Notes under the pieces: model-generated
Seen by the model: the letters and a program-made list of their open reading frames with translations, nothing else
What the model was told of the DNA's origin: nothing
Database searches by the model: none
Shown: positions 49,886 to 60,222 of the stretch, in pieces
Layout of the letters: the number at the start of each line of letters is the position of its first letter
Position numbering within the stretch: position 1 is the stretch's first letter
Translations under genes and position numbers: made by a program
NCBI GenBank assembly: GCA_052093225.1
Contig: JBQDDG010000013.1
Span: 1-64,000 of the forward strand
From: JB111 sp052093225
GTDB lineage: Bacteria; Actinomycetota; Actinomycetes; Actinomycetales; Actinomycetaceae
Direction of reading: 5' to 3'
Length of the DNA: 64,000 nucleotides

Positions 49886-51310
49886 GTGACACGACCCGGC
49901 CTCACGCCCCAGAGCCCGGCGCGCGTGGTCACGGTCCTCGCGCTCGCGGGTATGACGGCGTCCTTCATGCAGACGCTGCTCATCCCCATCCAGTCCGAGC
50001 TTCCCGAGCTGCTCGACGCCTCCCGCGAGACCACGGCGTGGGCAGTCACCGTCACGCTGCTGGTCTCGGCCGTGTGCACGCCGATCTCGGGCCGCCTCGG
50101 GGACATGTACGGCAAGCGCCGCGTCGCGCTCGTCCTCATGGGCGTGCTCGCGCTGGGGTCCGTGGTCGCCGCGGTCTCGACGGCGGCCGGGCCACTCATC
50201 GTCGGCCGCGGCCTCCAGGGCGCCGGCATGGGCGTCATCCCGCTCGGCATCTCCATCCTGCGCGACGTCATGCACCCCGACCGCATGGGTGGCGCCATCG
50301 CCCTCGTCAGCGCCACCCTCGGTGTCGGCGGGGCGCTCGGCCTGCCGATCAGCGCGTTCGTCACGGAACGGGCGGACTGGCACGTCCTGTTCTGGGTGGC
50401 GGCGGCCCTCGCGCTCGTCGTCCTTGCCCTCATGGCCTGGGTCGTCCCGCCGAGCACGTTGCGCACCGGCGGGCGCATCGACGTCGTCGGGGTGGTCGGG
50501 CTCGCCGTCGGGCTCACGGGCGTCCTGCTCGCGATCTCGCGCGGCGGCGACTGGGGCTGGACGTCACCGAGCACGCTCGGCCTCGGGCTCGGCGGCGTCG
50601 CCGTCCTACTGCTGTGGGGCGCGTTCGAGCTGCGGATGTCCGAACCGCTCGTCGACCTGCGGGTCACCGCGCGCGGCCCCGTGCTCATGACGAACCTCGC
50701 CTCGGTGGCCATGGGGTTCGCCCTGTTCGCGGCCAACATCGTCTTCCCCCAGCTGCTCGAGCTGCCGACGTCGGTGGGTGGCCTCGGCATGGGGCTCGTC
50801 CCGGCCAGCCTCGTCGTCATGCCGTCGGGCCTCGCGATGCTCGCGATGTCACCGGTGGCGGGCCGCCTCATCGGCGCGTGGGGGCCGAAGCCGCTCCTCG
50901 TCGCCGGCGCCCTCGTCATCGCCGCCGGCTACCTGGTGGCGGTCCTCGTCCCGCTCGCTGCCTGGGTGGTCCTGCTCATCAACATCCTCGTCGGGCTGGG
51001 CATCGGGCTCGGGTTCGCCGCGATGCCGACCCTTGTCATGCGCGCCGTCCCGGCGTCGGAGACGGGCGCCGCCAACGGGTTCAACACCCTCATGCGCGGG
51101 CTGGGCACGACCACGGCGGCCGCGGCCGTCGCCGCCGTGCTCACCGCCTCCTCGGTCGACGTGGGCGGCACCTCGTTGCCCACGGCGGACGGCTTCCGCA
51201 CGGCGCTCCTGCTGGGGCTCGCCGCAGCGCTCGCGGCCGCGGTGCTCGCCTCGTTCATCCCGCGGCCACGGACCCGCGCGGGGGAGCACACGGCGCTGCC
51301 GCTCGAGTAG
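49886..51310 (+). CDS. MFS transporter, DHA2-type
   Basis: A 474-residue major facilitator transporter with about 14 predicted helices, fitting the DHA2 (drug:H+ antiporter) group. Motif A is GRLGDMYGKRRVALVL in the loop after helix 2, and helix 5 carries LGVGGALGLPISAFV (motif C-like). It probably exports amphipathic compounds; the substrate is unknown. The GTG at 49886 is chosen over one six bases earlier because TATCCT lies exactly 6 bases before it, as in other leaderless genes here. It converges with a gene remnant at 51332. Confidence 0.92.
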   Translation: MTRPGLTPQSPARVVTVLALAGMTASFMQTLLIPIQSELPELLDASRETTAWAVTVTLLVSAVCTPISGRLGDMYGKRRVALVLMGVLALGSVVAAVSTAAGPLIVGRGLQGAGMGVIPLGISILRDVMHPDRMGGAIALVSATLGVGGALGLPISAFVTERADWHVLFWVAAALALVVLALMAWVVPPSTLRTGGRIDVVGVVGLAVGLTGVLLAISRGGDWGWTSPSTLGLGLGGVAVLLLWGAFELRMSEPLVDLRVTARGPVLMTNLASVAMGFALFAANIVFPQLLELPTSVGGLGMGLVPASLVVMPSGLAMLAMSPVAGRLIGAWGPKPLLVAGALVIAAGYLVAVLVPLAAWVVLLINILVGLGIGLGFAAMPTLVMRAVPASETGAANGFNTLMRGLGTTTAAAAVAAVLTASSVDVGGTSLPTADGFRTALLLGLAAALAAAVLASFIPRPRTRAGEHTALPLE

Positions 51311-51331
51311 TCGCCCGGGACCGGGGCCCGC

Positions 51332-51880
51332 TCAGATGAAGTCCAGCTCCTCGTCCGTGACGCCCAGGGAGCCGGGCGTGCCCGCGAGGGGCACGTCGTC
51401 CCGGCCCGAGTCTGCCGAGCGGTGCGGGGTGCCCGCCGGGTCGAAGAGTGCCACGTCGTCCGGTCGCAGGCGCGAGGAGAAGTCGACCCGGAGTGCTGTC
51501 GCCCCCTGGGCGTCGAGAACCTCGACCGACGTGCCGCCGGCGTCGACCCGAGCGGGGGCCCCGTGGGTCTGCCGCGTGACCTGAGGAAGCCACAGACGTG
51601 AGCTCTCGACGTAGTGCCGGTGGTTCGCGCGCGCTCTCGAGGCGAAGACCTCGTTGACGAACGTCGTCGCGCTGGTCGCCGTCGGCAGGAAGTAGGACGG
51701 CTCCTCCTGCCACGTCTCGTCCGCGTACCTCCCGACACGACCCACGACCCTGTGGGGGAGCGTGAGCTCACCCCGGTTGCTCAGCTCGCGAAGGCGCTCG
51801 GCGCGGTCGAGCCCGATGCTGCCGCGGGCCTCGCCCGACTCCCACTGCCTCCGGAACTGCGACCGGGGACCGATCTCGTT
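51332..51880 (-). pseudogene. Unrecognised gene fragment lacking a start
   Basis: The minus strand encodes an unfamiliar globular sequence (GLDRAERLRELSNRGELTLP, then TWQEEPSYFLPTATS, RANHRHYVESSRLWLPQVTR and a C-terminal SLGVTDEELDFI). No ATG and no convincing GTG lies in the 5' part. An ATG at 52117 would require translating the antisense of the neighbouring nuclease remnant. The fragment abuts that remnant near 51880, so both genes seem cut at one junction. The C terminus appears intact. The function is unknown. Confidence 0.45.
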
Positions 51881-51884
51881 GTCC

Positions 51885-52229
51885 GACACGTCGGCGGAGG
51901 TCCAGATCGACCATGTGGTCGCGCTGGCGGACGCGTGGCACTCGGGCGCCGACGAGTGGGACGTCGCCACGCTCGAACAGTTCGGGAACGACCCGTTCAA
52001 CCTGCTCGCCGTCGACGGCGGCACGAACCAGAGCAAGGGTGCGGACGACGCCTCCGCCTGGCTCCCGCCGAACACCGGGTTCCGGTGCGAGTACGTGTCG
52101 ATCCAGGTGGCCGTCAAGCTCGACTACGGGCTGACCGTCACCGAACCGGAGCGAGCCGCGATGCAGAGCGTGCTCGACACGTGCCCGGACGAGCCGCTGC
52201 CGACCCGCGAGTCCACCGCCACGCCCTGA
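51885..52229 (+). pseudogene. HNH (DUF1524/GmrSD C-terminal type) nuclease, 5' truncated
   Basis: The open frame begins abruptly inside the family domain: DTSAEVQIDHVVALADAWHS, then NDPFNLLAVDGGTNQSKGAD, AWLPPNTGFRCEYVSIQVAV and LDYGLTVTEPERAAMQSVLD. The HNH-type residues (DHVVAL, NQSKGD-like) and the C-terminal part are intact, but the roughly 100 residues normally preceding them (signal peptide and first half) are absent. Upstream sequence belongs to a gene on the other strand. A start within the junction region is not obvious, so the gene is likely non-functional. Confidence 0.65.
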
Positions 52230-52261
52230 CCGACCGGCCGTCGTGTGCGGGAGTGCCGTGC

Positions 52262-53227
52262 TCAGCGCCCGGCGACGAGCCAGCGGGCGGCCGCGGCGAC
52301 GTCGGGGTGGGTGAACTCGTAGCCGTCGGCCACGAGCGCGTCCGGGTGCATCCGCTGCGAGGCGAGGACGTCGCCGGCGAACTCGCCCAGCACCGCCTTC
52401 AGCGCGAGGCCCGGCACCGGCACGCCGAACGGGCGGCCGAGCTCGGCGGCGACGGCGCGGAGCACCTCGCGCTGACGCGCCTCGACGGGTCCGGCAAGGT
52501 TGACGGGACCGGTCACCGCCGACCCGGCGAGGTGGAGCTGGGCGCCGACGTGGTCGGCAAGGGTGATCCACGGCCACCACTGCCGCCCACCGCCGAGGGG
52601 GCCGCCGAGGCCGAGCCGCAGCAGCGGCATCATCTGCTGGAGCGCGCCGCCGCCGGGTGCGAGCACGATCCCGGTGCGCATGAGGACGGTCGGGACTCCG
52701 GCGTCGACCGCGGGCCGGGCCGCGGCCTCCCAGCTGTCCGTGAGGTCGGCGAGGAAGCCGTCGCCGGCGGGGGAGTCCTCCGTGAGGACCTGCTCGCCCG
52801 CGTCGCCGTAGTAGCCGACCGCGCTCGCCTGGAGGTAGCGGACGCCGGGGGAGACCCGGCCCTCGTCCGCGGCCCGAGCGAGGGTGGTCGCCAGGAGCGA
52901 CGTCGGGCCGGTGCGCGAGAGCGTGACCGTCGCCTTGTAGCGGGCGGACCACCGCTTGTCCCCGAGCCCGGCGCCGCCGAGGTTGACCACGAGGTCGGCG
53001 CCGTCGAGGGCGCCCCGGTCCAGCTGCGCGTTCTCCGGGGCCCACACGACGTCGCCCGAACCCATGCCCGCCCCGCCCCGTACGAGCCGACGCACCCGCC
53101 AGCCACGGGCACGCAGCTCGTCCACGAGCGCTCGCCCGATGAGCCCGGAGGAGCCGGCGACGACCGCCAGCCGGCCGCGTCCCTCGTCATCGCGCTGCGT
53201 GCTCGGTGCCGGGCGGCCGGTGGTCAT
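52262..53227 (-). CDS. TIGR01777 family NAD-dependent epimerase/SDR protein
   Basis: A 321-residue extended SDR-type protein. The Rossmann motif is VVAGSSGLIGRALVDELRAR; family segments include DLVVNLGGAGLGDKRWSARY, YLQASAVGYYGDAGE and the C-terminal PFGVPVPGLALKAVLGEFAG. TIGR01777 proteins are annotated as epimerases, yet their substrate is unknown; in M. tuberculosis the homologue Rv2216 lies next to lipB, as here. It directly follows the LipB-LipA fusion gene by 10 bases and is probably co-transcribed. Confidence 0.9.
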   Translation of the reverse strand: MTTGRPAPSTQRDDEGRGRLAVVAGSSGLIGRALVDELRARGWRVRRLVRGGAGMGSGDVVWAPENAQLDRGALDGADLVVNLGGAGLGDKRWSARYKATVTLSRTGPTSLLATTLARAADEGRVSPGVRYLQASAVGYYGDAGEQVLTEDSPAGDGFLADLTDSWEAAARPAVDAGVPTVLMRTGIVLAPGGGALQQMMPLLRLGLGGPLGGGRQWWPWITLADHVGAQLHLAGSAVTGPVNLAGPVEARQREVLRAVAAELGRPFGVPVPGLALKAVLGEFAGDVLASQRMHPDALVADGYEFTHPDVAAAARWLVAGR

Positions 53228-53237
53228 GGGGTCCGCC

Positions 53238-55070
53238 TCAGCCGAGCCTGGCGAGCAGCGAGGACGCCTCCTGCCGGGAGCTGCCCTCCTCGGTGAGGTG
53301 GCGCAGGTCCTCGGGGACCTCCTCGCCCCGGCGCACCATCGCCTGGCCCCACAGGCGTCCGGCGCGGTAGCTCGACCGCACCAGCGGGCCGGCCATCACC
53401 CCGAGGAAGCCGATCTCCTCGGCCGCCTCCGACAGCTCGACGAACTCCTGCGGCTTCACCCAGCGGTCCACGGGGTGGTGGCGCAGCGAGGGGCGCATGT
53501 ACTGGTTGATCGTGATGAGGTCGGTGCCGGCGTCGCGGATGAGCTGCAGCGCCTCGACGACCTCGTCGAACGTCTCGCCCATGCCGAGCATGAGGTTGGA
53601 CTTGGTGACGAAGCCGTCCTCGCGGGCGGACGTGAGGACCGAGAGCGAGCGGTCGTAGCGGAAGCCCGGGCGGATGCGGCGGAAGATCCGCGGCACCGTC
53701 TCCACGTTGTGGGCGAGCACCTCGGGCCGCGAGGAGAAGACCTCGGCGAGCTGCTCCGGCACGGCGTCGAAGTCGGGGATGAGGAGCTCGACGCCGGTGC
53801 CCGGGTTGAGCCGGTGGATCTGCCGGACGGTCTCGGCGTAGAGCCAGGCACCGCCGTCGTCGAGGTCGTCGCGCGCGACGCCGGTGATCGTCGAGTACCG
53901 CAGGCCCATGCGCTTGACCGAGCTCGCCACCTTCAGCGGCTCCGCGCGGTCGAACAGGGCCGGCTTGCCGGTGTCGATCTGGCAGAAGTCGCAGCGCCGC
54001 GTGCACTGCGAACCACCGATGAGGAACGTGGCCTCGCGGTCCTCCCAGCACTCGTAGATGTTGGGGCAGCCCGCCTCCTCACAGACGGTGTGCAGGCCCT
54101 GGCCGTGCACGAGCTCCTTGAGCTCGGTGTACTCGGGGCCCGTCGTCGCCCGCGTCTTGATCCACTCCGGCTTCTGACCGATGGGGGTCTCGGCGTTGCG
54201 CTTCTCGATGCGCAGGAGCTTGCGGCCGTTCGGGGCGGTGGTGGGCGCCGAAGCCGGAGCTGCGGCTTCTCCGTGCGCGCCCCCGCACCCGCACGAGCCG
54301 CCCCCGCAGCCGCAGGAACCGCCGGCCGGCGCGCCGACGTCCTTGAGGCCGAGGTCGACCTTCGCGTACGGGGCGGCCTGGGCCCGGGCGGCGGTCACCG
54401 ACGTGGCGGCGACGTCGGGCAGGGCGTGGGCCGCCGTCATCGGGAGGAGGTGGCGCACGAGCGCCCGCTCGACGACGTCGGCGGTCTCGGTGAGGGTGAC
54501 GGTCCGGCCGAGCTCCGCGCTCAGCGAGGTCACGCCGGCGTCGGAGATCCCGCACGGGACGATCCGCTCGTAGGCCGTGAGGTCGGTGTCCACGTTGAGG
54601 GCGATGCCGTGCATCGTCGTCGAGCGGGCCACGCGCACGCCGATCGCGCAGATCTTCTTGTCGACCGCGCCCTCGCCGCCCGGCACCCACACCCCGGTGC
54701 GACCCGGCACCCGGATCGTCGTCAGTCCCAGCTCGGCGCACGCCTCGACGACCGCGTCCTCGAGGGCACGGACGTAGGCGACGACGTCCACGGGCTCCGC
54801 GAGCCGGACGATCGGGTAGACGACGAGCTGGCCCGGACCGTGCCAGGTGATGCGACCGCCGCGGTCGACGTCGACGACGGGCGTGCCGTCGTCCGGGCGG
54901 TCCGAGCGGGCCGTGCGGCGCCCGGCGGTGTAGACGCTCTCGTGCTCGAGGGCGATCAGCGTGTCGCGGCCGTCCCCGCCCGCGACCTCCGCATGCACCT
55001 GGCGTTGCAGCTCCCACGCCGACCGGTAGTCCGTGCGAGCGGTTCCGAGGTCCAGCCGGCGCAGATCCAT
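53238..55070 (-). CDS. LipB-LipA fusion: octanoyltransferase plus lipoyl synthase
   Basis: One uninterrupted 610-codon frame encodes both steps of lipoate biosynthesis. Residues 1-215 form LipB (octanoyl-ACP:protein octanoyltransferase): TWHGPGQLVVYP, the DKKICAIG lysine region and the acyl-accepting Cys173 in VPCGISD. A linker of about 65 residues carries CGCGGGSCGCGG (Cys253, 255, 260, 262). Residues 282-610 form LipA, a radical SAM sulfur-insertion enzyme: auxiliary-cluster CEEAGCPNIYEC (330, 335, 341), SAM-cluster CTRRCDFC (356, 360, 363) and C-terminal RSSYRAG. No stop codon separates the parts, and no ribosome site precedes Met211. The ATG follows TAGCAT by 7 bases. Confidence 0.93.
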   Translation of the reverse strand: MDLRRLDLGTARTDYRSAWELQRQVHAEVAGGDGRDTLIALEHESVYTAGRRTARSDRPDDGTPVVDVDRGGRITWHGPGQLVVYPIVRLAEPVDVVAYVRALEDAVVEACAELGLTTIRVPGRTGVWVPGGEGAVDKKICAIGVRVARSTTMHGIALNVDTDLTAYERIVPCGISDAGVTSLSAELGRTVTLTETADVVERALVRHLLPMTAAHALPDVAATSVTAARAQAAPYAKVDLGLKDVGAPAGGSCGCGGGSCGCGGAHGEAAAPASAPTTAPNGRKLLRIEKRNAETPIGQKPEWIKTRATTGPEYTELKELVHGQGLHTVCEEAGCPNIYECWEDREATFLIGGSQCTRRCDFCQIDTGKPALFDRAEPLKVASSVKRMGLRYSTITGVARDDLDDGGAWLYAETVRQIHRLNPGTGVELLIPDFDAVPEQLAEVFSSRPEVLAHNVETVPRIFRRIRPGFRYDRSLSVLTSAREDGFVTKSNLMLGMGETFDEVVEALQLIRDAGTDLITINQYMRPSLRHHPVDRWVKPQEFVELSEAAEEIGFLGVMAGPLVRSSYRAGRLWGQAMVRRGEEVPEDLRHLTEEGSSRQEASSLLARLG

Positions 55071-55089
55071 GCCCTCGATGCTATCCACC

Positions 55090-55209
55090 AATCGACGGGG
55101 GCGGGGACGGTGCCCGCCGCGGGCAGTCGGTACGCCGCGAACCGCCGACACTCCGCGGGCCCGCGACACTCCGCGGCCCATGACGTGCTGAGTCCCCGTG
55201 ACATGCCGC
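55090..55209. repeat. Imperfect short repeats upstream of lipBA
   Basis: Several copies of a CGACACTCCGCGGGCC-like element occur in the intergenic stretch between lipBA and the E2 gene, ending at the E2 terminator hairpin. The promoter of lipBA (TAGCAT at 55083-55078) lies at its edge. Confidence 0.55.
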
Positions 55210-55249
55210 GGGCCCCGCACCCTCCGCGGTGGCGGAACGTGCGGGGCCC
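55210..55249 (-). terminator. Hairpin terminator of the E2 gene
   Basis: An 11-base-pair perfect stem (GGGCCCCGCAC at 55210-55220 with 55239-55249) and an 18-base loop, 32 bases after the E2 stop at 55282 on the minus strand. It separates E2 from lipBA. Confidence 0.65.
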
Positions 55250-55281
55250 GTCGGTCAGGTTCCTTCGGCGGGCAGCCTGGG

Positions 55282-57120
<1,839 letters not shown>

Positions 57121-57146
57121 GGTGTGCTTTCTCCTTGTGCGCGGGC

Positions 57147-58523
57147 TCAGTTGTGGGAGTGGAGCGGCTTGCCGGCGAGCGCGAGCGCGGCCTCGCCGAC
57201 GGCCTCGTTCTGCGTCGGGTGGGCGTGGACGAGGGAGGCCACGTCGTCCGGGTAGGCCTCCCAGTTGACCATGAGCTGCCCCTCGCCGACCTGCTCACCG
57301 ATGCGGGCGCCGATGCCGTGGAAGCCGACGATCGGGCCGTCCTTCTCGCGGACGAGCTTGATGAACCCGGTGGTCTTGAGGATCTGCGACTTGCCGTTGC
57401 CGCCGAGGCTCATCTGCACCACCTCGACGTTGTCCTTGCCGTAGGCCTCCTCGGCCTCGGGCTGCGTGAGGCCGACGGAGGCGACCTCGGGGTCGCAGTA
57501 CGTGACGCGCGGGATGCCGGACTCGACGATCGGGGCCGGCTGCAGCCCCGCGATCTCCTCGGCCACGAAGATGCCCTGCTGGAAACCGCGGTGGGCGAGC
57601 TGGAGCCCGGGGACGATGTCGCCGACGGCGTAGACGCCCGGGACGTTGGTGGCCAGGCGCTCGTTCGTCAGCACGAAGCCACGCTCCATCGCGACGCCCT
57701 GCTCCTCGTAACCGAGGTTCGCCGTCGACGGTCCGCGTCCGACGGCCACGAGCAGGTAGTCCGCCTCGATCGACTTGCCGTCCTCGGTCGTCACCGTGAC
57801 GCCCGAGTCCGTCTGGGTGACGCCCGAGAACCGGGCGTTCGTGTGGAAGGTGATCTTGCGCTTGCGGAACGCGCGCTCGAGCTGCTTGGAGATCGCCGGG
57901 TCCTCGTTGGGCACGAGGTTGGGCAGGCCCTCGATGATGGTGACGTCCGCTCCGAACGACTTCCACACCGAGGCGAACTCGACGCCGATGACGCCGCCGC
58001 CGAGGACCACGACCGAGCCCGGCACGTGGTCGAGGGCGAGCGCCTGCTCCGAGGTGATGACGCGACCGCCGATCTCGAGGCCCGGGAGGGACTTCGAGTA
58101 CGAGCCGGACGCGAGGATGACGTTGCGGCCCACGAGGCGACGCCCGTCGACCTCGACGGTGTTCGGCGCGACGAGGGTGCCCCAGCCGGTGACGAGCTCG
58201 ATCGACGCGGCGGAGACGAGGCCCTGGAGGCCCTTGAACAGCCCGCCGACGACGCCCTCGCGGTAGGAGTTGACCGTCGGCATGTCGATGCCCTCGAAGG
58301 AGGCCTTGACGCCCACGGCGGCCGAGCCCTGGACCTCGTCCGCGACCTCGGCCGCGTGCAGCAGCGCCTTCGTCGGGATGCAACCGCGGTGCAGGCAGGT
58401 GCCCCCGAGCTTGTCCGCCTCCACGAGGGCCACACTCAGCCCGAGCTGCGCCCCGCGCAGGGCCGCCGCGTAGCCGCCGCTCCCCGCTCCGAGGATGACG
58501 ATGTCGTACTCCTGGTCTGCCAC
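57147..58523 (-). CDS. lpd: Dihydrolipoyl dehydrogenase (E3)
   Basis: A 458-residue FAD-dependent E3 that reoxidises dihydrolipoyl groups, passing electrons to NAD. The FAD motif is VILGAGSGGYAAALRGAQLG; the redox disulfide is GGTCLHRGCIPTKALLHAAE (Cys44/49 by family); the NAD motif is VVLGGGVIGVEFASVW; the catalytic His-Glu pair is in HAHPTQNEAVGEAA. A GTG start with GGAGAGG three bases upstream is used. It is the first gene of the lpd-E2 pair, after the pepA terminator. Confidence 0.96.
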   Translation of the reverse strand: MADQEYDIVILGAGSGGYAAALRGAQLGLSVALVEADKLGGTCLHRGCIPTKALLHAAEVADEVQGSAAVGVKASFEGIDMPTVNSYREGVVGGLFKGLQGLVSAASIELVTGWGTLVAPNTVEVDGRRLVGRNVILASGSYSKSLPGLEIGGRVITSEQALALDHVPGSVVVLGGGVIGVEFASVWKSFGADVTIIEGLPNLVPNEDPAISKQLERAFRKRKITFHTNARFSGVTQTDSGVTVTTEDGKSIEADYLLVAVGRGPSTANLGYEEQGVAMERGFVLTNERLATNVPGVYAVGDIVPGLQLAHRGFQQGIFVAEEIAGLQPAPIVESGIPRVTYCDPEVASVGLTQPEAEEAYGKDNVEVVQMSLGGNGKSQILKTTGFIKLVREKDGPIVGFHGIGARIGEQVGEGQLMVNWEAYPDDVASLVHAHPTQNEAVGEAALALAGKPLHSHN

Positions 58524-58657
58524 GTGCCTCTCCTTGCCGCAGGCTGACGGTCCGCTGTCCGGGACCGCGATATCAACAGGTCCCACCGTAGTCGCCGAGC
58601 CGGGCGCGATCTCCCGGCTGGCGACGGCGGGACGTCTCCAACAGATGGTGTCACGAG

Positions 58658-58689
58658 GCGGGAGGCGATGCGCGTCCATCGCCTCCCGC
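58658..58689 (-). terminator. Hairpin terminator of pepA
   Basis: A 13-base-pair perfect stem (58658-58670 with 58677-58689) and a 6-base loop, beginning 11 bases after the pepA stop at 58701 on the minus strand. Confidence 0.7.
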
Positions 58690-58700
58690 GGGACGTGAGG

Positions 58701-60170
58701 TCAGACGCCGGCGCGCTGCTCGAGGTAGGTGAGCATCGTGCGGACGCCGTAGCCGGTGCCGCCGGCGGGGGTGTAGCCGTAGGCGGACGCCTCGTTGAAG
58801 CTCGGCCCGGCGATGTCGATGTGGCCCCAGGGGGTCTCGCCGACGAACTGCTGGAGGAACACGCCCGCGGTGAGCATGCCGCCCGCGCGGTCGCCGGAGT
58901 TCTTGAGGTCGGCGACCGGGGAGCGGAGCCCGTCCAGGAGCTCGCCCGGCAGCGGCATCGGCCACGCGTCCTCGCCCGCGGCGCCCGCGGCAGCCACCAC
59001 GTCGGCGCGCACGTCGTCGGTGCCCATGATCCCGGCGGTGCGCTGGCCGAGGGCGACGACCTGGGCGCCGGTGAGGGTGGCGATGTCCAGCACGGCGTCC
59101 GGCCCGGCGGCGACGGCGTCGACGAGGGCGTCCGCGAGGACGAGCCGCCCCTCGGCGTCCGTGTTGGTGACCTCGACGGTGGTGCCGTCGCGCTGCGTGA
59201 GCACGTCGGACGGCCGCTGCGCGGTCCCGCTCGGCATGTTCTCCGCGAGCGGCAGGTACCCGGTGACGGCGACCGGCAGGCCGAGATCGGCGGCGGCGAG
59301 CACGGTGTGCAGCACGGCGGCGGCACCCGCCATGTCCGACTTCATCGTCTCCATCGACTTCGGCGGCTTGAGCGAGAGGCCGCCCGAGTCGAAGGTGATC
59401 CCCTTGCCGACCAGCGCGTAGCGCCCGGCCGCCTTGCGCGGGGTGTAGCTGAGCACGACGAGGCGCGGGCCGCGGGGCGAGCCCTTGCCGACGCCGACGA
59501 GCCCGCCGTAGCCGCCCGCCTCGAGGGCGGCCGCGTCGAGCACCTCGACCTTGACCTTCCCGGGGGAGGCCTTCGCGAGCTCCTTCGCGCGGTCGGCGAA
59601 GGTCTCGGGGTAGAGCTCGCCGGGGGAGGCGTTGACGAGCTCGCGGGTCGCGTTGACGTGGGTGGCGACGACGCCGGCGCGCTTGACGGCGGCCGCCGTC
59701 TCGCCCCCCTTCGGCGTGGCGATCGTCAGGCGGGCGACGGGCGGCGTGGGCTCGCTGCGGTAGGTCCCCACGAGGAACGCACCGAGCAGGGCACCTTCGG
59801 CGACGGCGCCGGCGAAGGCCGCATCGTCCGCGGGCAGGGCGAGGACGGCGTGCTCGGCGCCCTCGAGCGTGCGGGTGGCGGCGCCGGCGGCGCGGCGCAG
59901 GGCCTCGGGGGAGAGCTCGTCGAGGGCGCCGACCCCGGTGAGGACGACGGAGCGCGCCGCCCACTTCTCGGGGGCGTCGACCCGGCGCACCTCGTCCGGC
60001 CTGCCGCTCACGCCGAGGGACGCCAGCCTGCCGTCGAGGACGCCGACGTGGCGGCCGAGCGAGTCGGCGCCGAGGAGGGCGGGGCCGGACGGCGTCGTGG
60101 CGACCCCGACGACGATCGCGTCCGCGCTGATCGTGGTGGCTTGCTTGTGGCTGGGTTCGAGAGTGGTCAC
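58701..60170 (-). CDS. pepA: Leucyl aminopeptidase (M17)
   Basis: A 489-residue dizinc aminopeptidase releasing N-terminal residues from peptides. Catalytic landmarks are LVGKGITFDSGGLSLKP (metal-binding lysine and aspartate), NTDAEGRLVLADAL (signature with Asp and Glu metal ligands) and the C-terminal MLTAGVFLQQFV, TPWGHIDIAGPSFNE. The N-terminal regulatory domain is present. GTG at 60170 is the start, 6 bases after TACCCT, so it is leaderless. It is divergent from pyrD and ends at a strong terminator, so it is monocistronic. Confidence 0.95.
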   Translation of the reverse strand: MTTLEPSHKQATTISADAIVVGVATTPSGPALLGADSLGRHVGVLDGRLASLGVSGRPDEVRRVDAPEKWAARSVVLTGVGALDELSPEALRRAAGAATRTLEGAEHAVLALPADDAAFAGAVAEGALLGAFLVGTYRSEPTPPVARLTIATPKGGETAAAVKRAGVVATHVNATRELVNASPGELYPETFADRAKELAKASPGKVKVEVLDAAALEAGGYGGLVGVGKGSPRGPRLVVLSYTPRKAAGRYALVGKGITFDSGGLSLKPPKSMETMKSDMAGAAAVLHTVLAAADLGLPVAVTGYLPLAENMPSGTAQRPSDVLTQRDGTTVEVTNTDAEGRLVLADALVDAVAAGPDAVLDIATLTGAQVVALGQRTAGIMGTDDVRADVVAAAGAAGEDAWPMPLPGELLDGLRSPVADLKNSGDRAGGMLTAGVFLQQFVGETPWGHIDIAGPSFNEASAYGYTPAGGTGYGVRTMLTYLEQRAGV

Positions 60171-60222
60171 CGTCCCAGGGTAGGCCGCGTGGCGCGCGCC
60201 GCGCCCCGCCTACGCTTGCCCG

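Noticed and set aside
57135..58547. Plus-strand 470-codon frame opposite lpd
   Set aside because: Antisense to lpd, Asp/Arg/Val/Leu-rich, and no promoter or ribosome site. The strong lpd match settles the strand.
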